Positions 35,770-45,047 of a DNA stretch of 64,000 nt are shown in pieces. This DNA is from Pseudomonas sp. PDNC002 (GTDB taxonomy: Bacteria; Pseudomonadota; Gammaproteobacteria; Pseudomonadales; Pseudomonadaceae), in NCBI RefSeq assembly GCF_016919445.1, contig NZ_CP070356.1, forward strand, positions 4,467,502-4,531,501. The letters are read 5' to 3'. The translations under genes and the position numbers were made by a program. The notes beneath the pieces are model-generated. The model ran no database searches. It saw only the letters and a program-made list of their open reading frames with translations, and was not told where the DNA came from. Position 1 is the stretch's first letter. Every line of letters begins with the position of its first letter.

Positions 35770-36161
35770 GCGCCCTCCTGCGGGCGGAAGGCATAGATAG
35801 GCCCGTTGTCGGTCTGGACCAGGCACAGGACGAGGATGTCGCCGATACGCGGACGGCGATCCGCCGGATACTCCAGGCGGGCGAAAACCCGCAGCCCTTC
35901 ATCGAAGTCGGCCAGCCCCAGCGGCTGCGGCGGCTTGTTGGCCTTCGGGCTGGAATGGACGATGGTGTAGCTGTAGAGACGCACTGGGGAATCGAGCTCC
36001 ACCAGTTCGCTGCCGTCGCGCAGCGGTGAGGTTTCCGGCAGCGGCGGAAAATGCAGACCCGGATGGCCTGCCCGGCGGCTGGCCAGCAGCACCACGCGGC
36101 CGCCTACTTCACGCCAGGGGCGTTCGGCGATACCTGGCGTCGTTTCGGTTTGGTTGCTCAT
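35766..36161 (-). CDS. DUF35 OB-fold protein lacking zinc-ribbon cysteines
   Basis: 131 residues. The C-terminal OB-fold (SPVRLYSYTIVHSSP, LPLG-like PQPLGLADFDEG, VFARLEYPADRRPRIGD) matches DUF35/ChsH2 C-terminal domains. Most DUF35 proteins begin with a rubredoxin-like zinc ribbon with two CxxC pairs. Here that region reads VVLLASRRAGHPGLHFPPLP and contains no Cys, so the metal site is lost. It is stop-start coupled to the SCP-x-like thiolase and probably acts as its acyl-CoA-delivering partner. Confidence 0.8.
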   Translation of the reverse strand: MSNQTETTPGIAERPWREVGGRVVLLASRRAGHPGLHFPPLPETSPLRDGSELVELDSPVRLYSYTIVHSSPKANKPPQPLGLADFDEGLRVFARLEYPADRRPRIGDILVLCLVQTDNGPIYAFRPQEGA

Positions 36162-36177
36162 TGGGATTCCCCGAGGG

Positions 36178-37377
36178 TCAGACTCGCTCGAATACGGCGG
36201 CAAGACCTTGCCCGCCACCGATGCACATGGTTTCCAGGCCGTACCGGGCATCGCGCCGCTGCATCTCGTGGAGCAGCGACGTCATGATTCGCAAGCCGGT
36301 GGCACCGATGGGATGCCCGAGGGAAATACCCGAGCCATTGACGTTCACTCGCGGGTCACTTTCCAGCTCCCACTCGCGCAGAACAGCGAGCACTTGGCCG
36401 GCGAAGGCTTCGTTCACCTCGATGAGGTCCATGTCGGAAAGGTCCAGATTCAGGCGCTGCATCAGCTTGGCGACCGCGGGTACCGGTCCGATGCCCATGC
36501 GCAGCGGGTGGCAACCCGCGGAGGCCCAACCAGCGAGCCTCGCCATGGGGCGAAGATCGTGCTGGATGACGAAACGCTCGGAGACCACCAGGCAACCAGC
36601 GGCTGCGTCGTTCTGCTGGCTGGCGCTGCCGGCTGTCACGGTGCCGCCCTTGAGCACTGGCGCCAGGCGGGCCATGGCTTCCAGGGTGGCATCCTCACGG
36701 ATGCCTTCGTCGCGTCGGAACAGGAGTGGCTCGCCCTTGCGCTGCGGTACTTCGACCGCCATCACTTCACTGTCGAAGCAGCCTCTGGCCCAGGCGGAAG
36801 CTGCCTTCAGGTGACTTCCCACCGCCCAGGCATCGCATGCCTCCCGGCTGATGCCGTAGTCGCGCACCAGATTTTCCGCTGTTTCCACCGCTCCGCCCGG
36901 ACACTCGCCATATCGGCTGATGGGCTGCGAATTCACCCGACCACGATCCAGGCGATCATGCAGCTTCACGTCACCCAGGCGTGCGCCCCAGCGCATGCTG
37001 GTGCTGTAGTACTCGATGTTGCTCATGCTTTCGACACCCGCCACCAGCAGGCACTCCGCCACACCGGTCTGCACCTGCATGGCCGCATCGATCAGCGCCT
37101 GCAAGCCGGAACCGCAGCGGCGATCCACCGTGTAGCCGGACACTTCGTCAGGCAGGCCTGCCAGGGAAGCGGCATAGCGCCCCATGCAGGGAGCCTCGCT
37201 GGACTGGTAGGACTGGGCGACGATCACCTCATCGACCAACGCGTCGTCGACACCACTGCGTTGCAGGCATTCCCGAAGAATCAGTGCGGCCAGGTTGGCC
37301 GCCGGCACAGCGGCCAAGGAACCACCAAAGCGGCCAATGGGCGTGCGCACGGGAGAAATGATGTAGGCATTGGACAT
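36178..37377 (-). CDS. Acetyl-CoA C-acyltransferase (thiolase)
   Basis: A 399-residue classical thiolase: acylated Cys in TVDRRCGSGLQALIDAAMQV, His in NGSGISLGHPIGATGLRI, C-terminal proton-donor Cys in CIGGGQGLAAVFERV. It cleaves 3-oxoacyl-CoA with CoA, ending a beta-oxidation turn. The ATG at 37377 follows a leader with AACAAC, a near-miss Crc motif (37393-37404). It is the second gene of the operon, after the racemase (gap 33) and before DUF35 (gap 16). FadA5-like enzymes in sterol catabolism are of this class, but so are ordinary FadA/AtoB enzymes. Confidence 0.92.
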   Translation of the reverse strand: MSNAYIISPVRTPIGRFGGSLAAVPAANLAALILRECLQRSGVDDALVDEVIVAQSYQSSEAPCMGRYAASLAGLPDEVSGYTVDRRCGSGLQALIDAAMQVQTGVAECLLVAGVESMSNIEYYSTSMRWGARLGDVKLHDRLDRGRVNSQPISRYGECPGGAVETAENLVRDYGISREACDAWAVGSHLKAASAWARGCFDSEVMAVEVPQRKGEPLLFRRDEGIREDATLEAMARLAPVLKGGTVTAGSASQQNDAAAGCLVVSERFVIQHDLRPMARLAGWASAGCHPLRMGIGPVPAVAKLMQRLNLDLSDMDLIEVNEAFAGQVLAVLREWELESDPRVNVNGSGISLGHPIGATGLRIMTSLLHEMQRRDARYGLETMCIGGGQGLAAVFERV

Positions 37378-37410
37378 GGCTGTCTCTTAGGTATTTTCGT
37401 TGTTATGGGA

Positions 37411-38565
37411 TCAGGCACTCATGCCCAGGCCGTCGTGGCGCAGCCGGCCGATGAGCTCGTCGCTCAGCCCCCAGTCGCGCAGCGCGGATTGCCCACCCTG
37501 CCCTCGTGCGGGCGCTGGTTGCGGAACTGGACTCGGGGTGCCGAGAAAGCGCGGCGCCGGCGCTGGCTGCACGACGCCGTTGATTTCCATGAAACTACCG
37601 CGCGCCTCTGCGTGCGGGTGGCGTGCGGCCTCGGCGAAACCAAGCACCGGCGCCACGCAGGCGTCGCTGCCGGCAAAGATGTCGCACCACTCGTCGCGGG
37701 TACGCTGCATGAAGGCACGGATGAAGGCCTCGCGAAGACGTGGCCAGCCGCTGCGATCGTGCTGCTCCGGCAGTTGCGCCGCGTCGAGTCCAAGCTTGTC
37801 CAGCAGTTCGGCGTAGAAACGCGACTCCACCGGGCCAATGGCCATGTAGCCGCCGTCCAGCGTGCGATAGGTGTCGTACCAGGGAGCACCGCCATCGAGC
37901 AGGTTGCTGCCGCGCTCCTCGCTCCAGTTTCCCGAGGCGAGAAGCCCCCAGATCACCGAGCCCAGCTGCGCCGCGCCTTCCGTCATGGCGGCATCCACCA
38001 CCTGCCCCACGCCACCGCGCTGGACATTGACCAGTGCGGCCAGCACCCCCATCGCCAGCAGCATGCCGCCACCACCGTAATCGCCGACCAGGTTCAGTGG
38101 CGGCACGGGGCGCCCCGCCACCGGACCGATACCGGAAAGCACGCCGGAGAGTGCGATGTAGTTGATGTCATGGCCGGCACGCTGCGCCAGCGGACCGTGC
38201 TGGCCCCAGCCGGTCATGCGGCCGTATACCAGCTTCGGGTTGCGTTCGAGTGCCTGCGCAGGGCCCAGCCCGAGGCGCTCCAACGTGCCAGGGCGGAATC
38301 CTTCTATCAGCACGTCGGCATGGGCAATGAGATCAAGAGCGACGGCCGCCGCCTCGGGACGTTTCAGATCGAGCGTCACGGAACGACGGCCACGACCGGT
38401 GATGTCGATCCGGGGGCTGTCCATCTTCGGCCCAAGGTCGGCATGCGCGACCGGGCGATCGATACGGATAACGTCCGCTCCCATGTCGGCCAGCAGCATG
38501 GTTGCGAAAGGCGCCGGACCAATGGCTTCAAACTCGAGAACCCGAATACCGCGCAGCACACCCAT
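37411..38565 (-). CDS. Alpha-methylacyl-CoA racemase (CaiB/BaiF family)
   Basis: 384 residues. The start MGVLRGIRVLEFEAIGPAPF is typical of the racemase branch. His132 (QRAGHDINYIALSG), Asp162 (NLVGDYGGGG) and Glu247 (AIGPVESRFY) have spacings 30 and 85. These are the same as in M. tuberculosis MCR (His126, Asp156, Glu241), which argues strongly for racemase rather than CoA-transferase. It epimerises 2-methylacyl-CoAs so that stereospecific dehydrogenases can act, as needed for isoprenoid and sterol side chains. It is the first gene of the 12-gene operon, diverging from the second LuxR regulator. The ATG at 38565 is preferred; an upstream open frame runs into the regulator. Confidence 0.9.
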   Translation of the reverse strand: MGVLRGIRVLEFEAIGPAPFATMLLADMGADVIRIDRPVAHADLGPKMDSPRIDITGRGRRSVTLDLKRPEAAAVALDLIAHADVLIEGFRPGTLERLGLGPAQALERNPKLVYGRMTGWGQHGPLAQRAGHDINYIALSGVLSGIGPVAGRPVPPLNLVGDYGGGGMLLAMGVLAALVNVQRGGVGQVVDAAMTEGAAQLGSVIWGLLASGNWSEERGSNLLDGGAPWYDTYRTLDGGYMAIGPVESRFYAELLDKLGLDAAQLPEQHDRSGWPRLREAFIRAFMQRTRDEWCDIFAGSDACVAPVLGFAEAARHPHAEARGSFMEINGVVQPAPAPRFLGTPSPVPQPAPARGQGGQSALRDWGLSDELIGRLRHDGLGMSA

Positions 38566-38663
38566 CGACGTCGTCCCGTTCCTGACCGGCGCTCGACGCG
38601 CCTTGGCGATACCGCGCAACTGCGGCTTTTCATCAATGGAACATTGCCCGGCAATGGCGGCCG

Positions 38664-38680
38664 CCACCCACGTTGGGTGG
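38664..38680. promoter_or_regulatory. 17-bp palindrome, site C, in divergent promoter region
   Basis: CCACCCACGTTGGGTGG lies between divergent genes, 99 bp from the racemase start and 131 bp from the second LuxR regulator start. No gene ends here, so it cannot be a terminator. It is the strongest evidence that the motif is an operator. GCCACCC/GGGTGGC extends the symmetry to 19 bp. Confidence 0.7.
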
Positions 38681-38810
38681 CAAATGCCGTAGCCGGACAT
38701 CAGGTGTCGCACGGCACTGGTGAAGGACGTCGGAAGTACGGCATGCTCCGGGGAACGCCCGTGCTGCCCTGCAATAGATCGCGGGCAGTTGGAACTGCCT
38801 CGGAAGCGCC

Positions 38811-41639
38811 ATGGAAAAACCACATAGAACAACAACAATCGCCCATGCCTCGCTCGACGCCATCGAGCCGGCCCTGACCACAGCCCTGGATCGTTCCAAG
38901 CTGTCTCCCCCACGCAGCGGTAGCCGCGTGGTGCTGCGCGAGCGCCTGGTACAGCGACTGATCGAAGGTCGACGATTGCGTTGCACCGTGATCAAGGGCC
39001 CCGCGGGCTGGGGCAAGACCACGGTTCTGCTGGCGTGCCGCCAGCAATTGTTGTCACTGGGATTCGAGGTTGCCTGGCTGAGCCTGAGCACCGAGGACAA
39101 CGAACTGGGCCGCTTCATCGACTACCTCCTGGGCAGCCTGGCGCAGATCGATCCGCAAATGGTGCAGGAAGCTTCCTTGATGGAGGCTCACGGACTCGAC
39201 AGCGAGTCGGTGGAGCGCACCGTCTTCACCCTGGTCCAGGGCATTGCCAGCAGCCACCGCGAGGTCGTACTCGTACTCGACGACCTCCACAGCCTTACCG
39301 ACGTTGGCATCCACCAGGCGCTGCAGTGGCTGCTTGAATACGCGCCGGCGAACTTCCATCTGGTGCTCGGAACGCGCAGCGCCGTCCCGCTGTCACTGGC
39401 CCGCCTGCGCATGCAGGAACAGGTGCTGGAACTGGACCTGCGCGATCTGGGCTTCACCCTGGACGAAACCCGGCAATTCCTTCTGCAACAGGTGGGCGAG
39501 CTGTCCGCTGACGAAGTCCGGCAGATTCACAGCCTGACCGATGGCTGGATCGCCGGCCTCCAATTGCTGGCCGCCAGCCATCGCAAACCGTCCCCGGCCG
39601 ACGCCGGGGGAAGCAGCGAAGCGCAATTGCCGCTGCGCGATCACCAGGCCTTTGCCAACTACTTCGAGTCCGTCGTCCTGTCTCGCCTGGATACGAAGGA
39701 CGTCGAATTGCTGGTACATACCGCCGTCTGCAACCGTTTCTGCCCATCGCTCTGCGCCGCCCTCGTCAACCGCCCCGATGCGATCGCCGACGCCATGGCG
39801 CTGCTCTCCCGGTTGGAGCAGGACAACCTGTTCCTGATCGCTCTCGACAGCAATGACCAGGAGAGCTGGTATCGGCTGCATCCACTGCTGCGGGAAACGC
39901 TTCTGGGCCTGTTCGTCCGCTGTGACCAGGAGCACCAGCGGGCCGTTCATGGCCGCGCCTGGCGCTGGCTGCGCGACCGGGGCCAGCTGGTCGACGCCGT
40001 GCGCCATGCCGTTGCCGGCGGCGAAGCCCTGGCGGCCGCGCACCTGGTCGAGGAAAATCTCGAAGCGCTCTACGCCCAGGGCGATCTGCGCATCCTGATC
40101 GAACTCGCGCGCCTGCTGCCCAGGGAGCAGGTCCGCGCCAGCATTCGCCTGCGCCTGCTGCTGGCACGCATGCAGGTCTTCGCCCGGGATTTCGACTCCT
40201 GCGAAGCCAGCATCGGCGAACTGGAACGCGACATCCCCGCAGACGATCATGACTCATGCTTCCGCGTCGCCATGCTACGCGCGGTGCTCGCCGTACAACG
40301 CGACAATACCGACGAAGCGCTGGGCGTCATCCAGCAACTGCTCGAACCCCCGCCCGGCATCAATGCCGCGATGATCGGCGGCAGCCTGAACATCCTGTCC
40401 TGGCTCTATATGAACCTCGGCGAATTCGACCGCGCCCGCCGGATCCAACTGGAGCGCCCGCCCCTGCTGATCAATGGCGCGCCTCTACTCGGAACCGCGG
40501 GCGGCAGCCTGCAAGGTCGTTGCCTGATAGGCCTGAGCCTGGCCATGGAAGGCCAGATCGGCCAGGCCGAGCGCATCTACCGGGAGGTCATCTACGAAGC
40601 CCAGCGGCATGGCCGCTCCTGCGCCGACGCGCTGCACCTCGCCACGGCCCTGCTTGGCGACACGCTCTACGAAAGCAATGAGATCGAAGCCGCCTTGCAG
40701 CTGCTGGAGCCCCAGATCGACCTGCTCGAGCGCATTTCCATTCCGGACTCCGTGCTTCGCGCCCTGGAAGTGCTGGGCAAGGCACACTGGGTGGCCGGCA
40801 ACCGCCGCGAGGCCTTCGCCTACCTCGAACACCTGGGCGAATATGCGCGGCGACACAAGCTCGATCGGTTGAAAGCCCACGCTCTGGCCTGGCAGGTGCA
40901 CTGGCACCTGCTGCTGGGCGAGGTGGTCGCCGCCGAGACCAAGCTGGCACGACTGGACAGCATAGCGGCGCGCCATCCCGATGCCGTCACCAGCGATCGC
41001 AAGGACATCTTCATCATCGTCGAGAATGCCCACGTTCGCTGGGACGCCGCCCATGGCGATCTGCACAGCGCGACGTTGCGCCTGAACCGAATGATCGAGG
41101 CGGGCGAACAGGATGGCCGGCAACTGGCGGTGACCCGCCTGAAGATGCTCAGCGCGGTGTTCGATGCCCAACGCGGACATCTCGATTCCGCCCAAAAAAA
41201 AGTGCTCTCGCTGTTGCGCGTCGGTCAGCGCTACGGCCAACTGCGCAGCCTGGTCGATGCCCATCCGGACGCCCTCGAACTGATCGAGACACTGACCCGC
41301 GATCAACCGCTCGATCCACTGCTGGCGTTCTATGTCGAGCGACTGCGCCAAACCCGCCGCGAACCAGCCGAGCGCAAGGCCCCCGAACCGGCGCCACGAC
41401 CAGTGGGCAGCCTTCAGCTCGGCGCTGGCATGGAGCCGCTCAGCGAGCGGGAACTCGAGGTGCTGCGCCTGCTCGCCCAGGCGCTGCCCAACAAGAAGAT
41501 TGCCCGCGCACTGGGCCTGTCCCACGAAACGGTGAAATGGCACCTGCGGCACATCTACAGCAAGCTCGGCGTGGGTAGCCGGGACGAGGCCGTGGCGCGC
41601 TTGCGCGATGCGGAAACAGCAGACAACTCGAGTCGCTGA
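38811..41639 (+). CDS. LuxR-family regulator of MalT/AlkS (LAL) type, second copy
   Basis: 942 residues. The Walker A motif GPAGWGKT is at residues 63-70, Walker B in [12 protein letters not shown], then helical repeats, and a LuxR helix-turn-helix at about 872-930 ([38 protein letters not shown]). The length matches MalT/AlkS activators. It is divergent from the racemase operon and precedes the plus-strand beta-oxidation operon. Codons 6-10 encode Thr-Thr-Thr-Ile through AACAACAACAA, a four-repeat Crc/Hfq motif. It is likely the main activator of the block, with the ligand a CoA ester or the substrate itself. Confidence 0.9.
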   Translation: MEKPHRTTTIAHASLDAIEPALTTALDRSKLSPPRSGSRVVLRERLVQRLIEGRRLRCTVIKGPAGWGKTTVLLACRQQLLSLGFEVAWLSLSTEDNELGRFIDYLLGSLAQIDPQMVQEASLMEAHGLDSESVERTVFTLVQGIASSHREVVLVLDDLHSLTDVGIHQALQWLLEYAPANFHLVLGTRSAVPLSLARLRMQEQVLELDLRDLGFTLDETRQFLLQQVGELSADEVRQIHSLTDGWIAGLQLLAASHRKPSPADAGGSSEAQLPLRDHQAFANYFESVVLSRLDTKDVELLVHTAVCNRFCPSLCAALVNRPDAIADAMALLSRLEQDNLFLIALDSNDQESWYRLHPLLRETLLGLFVRCDQEHQRAVHGRAWRWLRDRGQLVDAVRHAVAGGEALAAAHLVEENLEALYAQGDLRILIELARLLPREQVRASIRLRLLLARMQVFARDFDSCEASIGELERDIPADDHDSCFRVAMLRAVLAVQRDNTDEALGVIQQLLEPPPGINAAMIGGSLNILSWLYMNLGEFDRARRIQLERPPLLINGAPLLGTAGGSLQGRCLIGLSLAMEGQIGQAERIYREVIYEAQRHGRSCADALHLATALLGDTLYESNEIEAALQLLEPQIDLLERISIPDSVLRALEVLGKAHWVAGNRREAFAYLEHLGEYARRHKLDRLKAHALAWQVHWHLLLGEVVAAETKLARLDSIAARHPDAVTSDRKDIFIIVENAHVRWDAAHGDLHSATLRLNRMIEAGEQDGRQLAVTRLKMLSAVFDAQRGHLDSAQKKVLSLLRVGQRYGQLRSLVDAHPDALELIETLTRDQPLDPLLAFYVERLRQTRREPAERKAPEPAPRPVGSLQLGAGMEPLSERELEVLRLLAQALPNKKIARALGLSHETVKWHLRHIYSKLGVGSRDEAVARLRDAETADNSSR
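38828..38838 (+). promoter_or_regulatory. AAnAAnAAnAA motif in second LuxR regulator codons 6-10
   Basis: AACAACAACAA, 15 bases after the A of the start codon. If Hfq/Crc bind here, catabolite repression would act on the activator and so on the whole block. Confidence 0.55.
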
Positions 41640-41649
41640 ATAGACGGCG

Positions 41650-41666
41650 CCACCCGCACCGGGGGG
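41650..41666. promoter_or_regulatory. 17-bp palindrome, site E (degenerate)
   Basis: CCACCCGCACCGGGGGG has one right-arm mismatch (G for T) and lies 57 bp upstream of the crotonase start. It sits within a longer GGCGCC...GGCGCC stem just after the regulator stop, so it may instead be a terminator of the regulator gene. Confidence 0.35.
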
Positions 41667-41722
41667 CGCCGCTGATTTACCCGCCGCCGAGCATGGTTGG
41701 ACTTTGCCTCCCAGGGTCCGCC

Positions 41723-42550
41723 ATGAACACAGAATCGTTTGAGCTGCGCGAGTCTCGACTGGTCATCACCGGCGACGTCGCCACCTTCACCCACCTCAAC
41801 AGTGCCGCCCGCAACGCGCTGTCACTGGATCTCCGTGAAGACTATGCCGACATGCTCGATCGGGTGGAAAACGATCGCAGCCTGCGCGCACTGATCATTA
41901 CCGGCTCCGGCGGCAGCTTCTGCGCCGGCGGAGATATCCGATCACTCAAAGAGCGCCAGACCAGCACCGATCCGGAAGTGAACTCCGCCAATGCGATGCG
42001 GCTGCGCATCCGCCGCTTGCATGCTTCGCTCCAGCGCCTGCGCTCACTGGAAATCCCGGTGATCGCCGCGGTCGACGGGCCCGCCTATGGCGCCGGCTTC
42101 GCCATCGCCCTGCTGGCGGATTTCATCCTCGCCTCCAACCGCGCCTCGTTCTGCATGCCTTTCGCCAAGCTCGGCCTCGTGCCGGACTCGGGAGCCCTTT
42201 ACACCCTGCCGCGGGTAGTTGGCATGCAGAAGGCCAAGGAACTGCTGTTCAGTGCCCGACGCGTAGGCGTCGAGGAAGCCAGCGAGCTGGGCATCGTTCA
42301 TTCGATCCACGCACCGGAGGAATTGGCAGCCAACGCGCAGCGCATGGCACAGCGATTCCTCTCCGCTCCCCGCGACGCCATCGCCATGAGCAAGCGATTG
42401 CTCAACCAGAGCTTCGAATCCGACTGGAACGCCATGGCTGAAATGGAAGGCCTGGCCCAGGGCGTAGCCGCTACCGCGCCCTACCACGGCGAGGCGGTAT
42501 CCGCCTTCCTGGGCGGCAAACCATCGCGCTACGACTGGGACCGCGGCTGA
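41723..42550 (+). CDS. Crotonase-family protein, probable isomerase
   Basis: 275 residues. The oxyanion-hole loops are ITGSGGSFCAGGDI and DGPAYGAGFAIALLAD. Neither catalytic Glu of enoyl-CoA hydratase is present: Ala stands at the GGxEL position and Phe at the PEx position (MPFAKLGLVPDSG). A conserved Asp in VPDSG resembles enoyl-CoA isomerases such as PaaG. It is therefore more likely a double-bond isomerase or another crotonase reaction than a hydratase. The ATG at 41723 begins the domain; an ATG 10 codons earlier is less likely. It is encoded between the second LuxR regulator and the plus-strand operon. Confidence 0.82.
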   Translation: MNTESFELRESRLVITGDVATFTHLNSAARNALSLDLREDYADMLDRVENDRSLRALIITGSGGSFCAGGDIRSLKERQTSTDPEVNSANAMRLRIRRLHASLQRLRSLEIPVIAAVDGPAYGAGFAIALLADFILASNRASFCMPFAKLGLVPDSGALYTLPRVVGMQKAKELLFSARRVGVEEASELGIVHSIHAPEELAANAQRMAQRFLSAPRDAIAMSKRLLNQSFESDWNAMAEMEGLAQGVAATAPYHGEAVSAFLGGKPSRYDWDRG

Positions 42551-42558
42551 GCCTGGCG

Positions 42559-42575
42559 CCACCCAGCCCGGGTGG
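42559..42575. promoter_or_regulatory. 17-bp palindrome, site D
   Basis: CCACCCAGCCCGGGTGG, a perfect 6-bp dyad, lies 106 bp upstream of the acyl-CoA dehydrogenase that opens the plus-strand operon. This is the same distance class as sites A-C. It begins 9 bases after the crotonase stop, so a dual terminator role is possible. Confidence 0.6.
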
Positions 42576-42680
42576 AGTAGCCGGCTCAGGCCCGCCCCTA
42601 ACGTAGACACCTGAGCACTCGCGCGGCAGCGCGACACGACAACCAATACCGGCGCCGCCGGCTGGCATCAGGAGCCCTCC

Positions 42681-43820
42681 GTGCACATCGAACGCAGCGT
42701 CTTCCGCGACGACCACGAAATCTTCCGCACTACGGTGCGACGCTTCTTCGAACGCGAATGCGTTCCTCGCCAGGAGGCCTGGAACCAGGCCGGCCAGTGG
42801 GACCGCGAGACCTGGCTCAAGGCCGGTCGCGAAGGCCTGCTGGGGATCACCCTGCCCGTCGAGTACGGCGGCGGCGGCGGCGATTTCGGCCACAGCGCGG
42901 TGTACAACGAGGAGTTCAACCGCGCCGGCCTGTCCGGAAACGGCATGGGCATGCACTCGGACATCATCGCCCCCTACATCGCCCGCTGCGGCAGCGAGGA
43001 GCAGAAGCAGCGCTGGCTGCCCGGCGCCTGCTCCGGCGAACTGATCCTCGCCATCGCCATGACCGAGCCGGGTACCGGCAGCGACCTGAAAGCGGTGCGC
43101 GCCACCGCCGTGCGCGACGGCGACGACTATGTGATCAACGGCAGCAAGACCTTCATCAGCAACGGCCTGTCCGCCGACCTGGTGATCGTCGTCTGCAAGA
43201 CCGATCCGAACGCGGGCGCCAAGGGCATCAGCCTGATCGCGGTCGAGACCGACCGCCCCGGTTTCCAGCGTGGCCGCAAGCTGGACAAGGTCGGCCAGCA
43301 CGCCCAGGACACCGCCGAGCTGTTCTTCGACAACGTGCGCGTGCCCGTTGGCAATCGCCTGGGCGAAGAAGGCAAGGGTTTCTCCTACCTGATGGGTGAG
43401 CTGCCCCAGGAACGCTTCTCCATCGCCGTCTCCGCCGCCGCGCGCCTGGAAGTGGTGCTCGAGCACACCCTGGAGTACGTGAAGAGCCGCAAGGCGTTCG
43501 GCCAGACCGTCTGGGACTTCCAGAACACCCGCTTCAAGCTCGCCGACATCAAGGCGCAGGCCACCGCCGTGCGCCTGATGATCGACCACTACCTGAGCGA
43601 ACACATGCGCCGCCGCCTGACCCTGGAAGAAGCGGCGATCGCCAAGCTGTTCGCGACCGAAACCCTGGGCAAGGCGCTGGACGAAATGGTCCAGCTGCAC
43701 GGCGGCTACGGCTACATGCTCGAGTACCCCGTGGCCCGCGCCTTCGTCGACATGCGCGTCAACCGCATCTACGGCGGCACCAGCGAAGTCATGCGCGAAC
43801 TCATCTCCCGCAAGCTCTGA
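42681..43820 (+). CDS. Acyl-CoA dehydrogenase (long/branched-chain type)
   Basis: 379 residues starting at GTG with AGGAG seven bases ahead. Motifs: IAMTEPGTGSDLKAVRATAV, YVINGSKTFISNG, LEYVKSRKAFGQTVWDFQNTRF, RIYGGTSEVMRELISRKL. Gly replaces the MCAD-position Glu, as in long-chain and isovaleryl-CoA dehydrogenases, where the base sits on another helix. This is consistent with branched or long acyl-CoA substrates. It is the first gene of the operon running to 53.8 kb, with site D upstream. Confidence 0.92.
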   Translation: MHIERSVFRDDHEIFRTTVRRFFERECVPRQEAWNQAGQWDRETWLKAGREGLLGITLPVEYGGGGGDFGHSAVYNEEFNRAGLSGNGMGMHSDIIAPYIARCGSEEQKQRWLPGACSGELILAIAMTEPGTGSDLKAVRATAVRDGDDYVINGSKTFISNGLSADLVIVVCKTDPNAGAKGISLIAVETDRPGFQRGRKLDKVGQHAQDTAELFFDNVRVPVGNRLGEEGKGFSYLMGELPQERFSIAVSAAARLEVVLEHTLEYVKSRKAFGQTVWDFQNTRFKLADIKAQATAVRLMIDHYLSEHMRRRLTLEEAAIAKLFATETLGKALDEMVQLHGGYGYMLEYPVARAFVDMRVNRIYGGTSEVMRELISRKL

Positions 43821-43842
43821 ACCCACCCTCGAGGACCAGCAC

Positions 43843-45030
43843 ATGAGCCAGAAAGCATTCGTTGCCGGTGTCGGCATGATCCAGTTCAAGAAGCCCGGCA
43901 CCAGCGACTTCTATGACGTGATGGCGGACCATGCCATCCGGCAGGCGCTGAGCGATGCGGGCATCGACTATCGCCTGGTGCAGCAGGCCTACGCCGGCTA
44001 CGTCTACGGCGATTCCTGCTGCGGACAGAAGGCCGTGTACCACGCCGGCCTCACCGGTATCCCGGTATTCAACGTCAACAACAACTGCGCCACCGGTTCC
44101 TCCGCGCTGTTCCTGGCGCGCCAGGCCGTGCAGAGCGGCGCGGTCGACTGCGCCCTGGCGGTCGGCTTCGAACAGATGAATCCTGGCGCACTGAAATCCG
44201 CCTGGCCGGATCGCCCGCCGGCACTGGAGCGCGCCAACGCCATCGTCGACCAGCTGGTGACCGGTGTGGACGTACCGAGCAACGCCATTCGCCAGTTCGC
44301 CGGCGCCGGCCGCGCGCACATGCAGAAGTACGGCACCAAGCTGGAAACCTTCGCCGCCATTCGCGCCAAGGCCAGCCGCCACGCCGCACGCAATCCGCTG
44401 GCAGTGTTCCGCAACGTGGTCACCACCGAGCAGGTAATGAATGACGTGGTGCTCTGGCCTGGCGTGCTGACCCGTCTGATGGCCTGCCCGCCGACCTGCG
44501 GCGCGGCAGCGGCCATCGTGGTCTCCGAAGCCTTCGCGAAGAAGCATGGGTTGCGCACGGACGTGCTGATCGCCGGCCAGTCCATGACCACCGACGTCCC
44601 GGCATCGTTCGAGCCGCACGACATGATCCGCGTGGTCGGCTTCGAGGTGACCCGTCTCGCCGCCCGCCAGGCCTTTGAAATGGCCGGAATCGGGGTGAAC
44701 GACATCGATGTGATCGAACTGCACGACTGCTTCGCCCAGAACGAGCTGCTGACCTACGAGGGTCTCGGTCTCTGCGCCGAAGGCGAAGGCGCCAAACTGG
44801 TCGCCGACGGCGACAACACCTACGGCGGCAAGTGGGTGGTCAACCCGTCCGGTGGCCTGCTCTCCAAGGGTCACCCGCTGGGCGCCACCGGCCTGGCCCA
44901 GTGCTATGAGCTGACCCATCAGTTGCGCGGCAGCGCCGGTGATCGCCAGGTGGCGAATGCCCGCATCGCGGTGCAGCACAACCTCGGCCTCGGCGGTGCC
45001 GGCGTGGTCACCGTCTACCAGAAGAACTGA
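43843..45030 (+). CDS. SCP-x-type thiolase (sterol carrier protein X-like)
   Basis: 395 residues: NVNNNCATGSSALFLARQAV with the acylated Cys, HDCF motif in VIELHDCFAQNELLTYEGLG, NPSGGLLSKGHPLGATGLAQ, and C-terminal VQHNLGLGGAGVVTVYQKN. The last block and HDCF are hallmarks of peroxisomal SCP-x. That thiolase cleaves 3-oxo derivatives of pristanoyl- and bile-acid-CoA, that is 2-methyl-branched substrates. The sterol-carrier domain is absent. GAGGA precedes the ATG. It is followed by MaoC and SDR genes that complete the same turn of beta-oxidation. Confidence 0.92.
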   Translation: MSQKAFVAGVGMIQFKKPGTSDFYDVMADHAIRQALSDAGIDYRLVQQAYAGYVYGDSCCGQKAVYHAGLTGIPVFNVNNNCATGSSALFLARQAVQSGAVDCALAVGFEQMNPGALKSAWPDRPPALERANAIVDQLVTGVDVPSNAIRQFAGAGRAHMQKYGTKLETFAAIRAKASRHAARNPLAVFRNVVTTEQVMNDVVLWPGVLTRLMACPPTCGAAAAIVVSEAFAKKHGLRTDVLIAGQSMTTDVPASFEPHDMIRVVGFEVTRLAARQAFEMAGIGVNDIDVIELHDCFAQNELLTYEGLGLCAEGEGAKLVADGDNTYGGKWVVNPSGGLLSKGHPLGATGLAQCYELTHQLRGSAGDRQVANARIAVQHNLGLGGAGVVTVYQKN

Positions 45031-45047
45031 CGCCGGGAGCATTGCAG

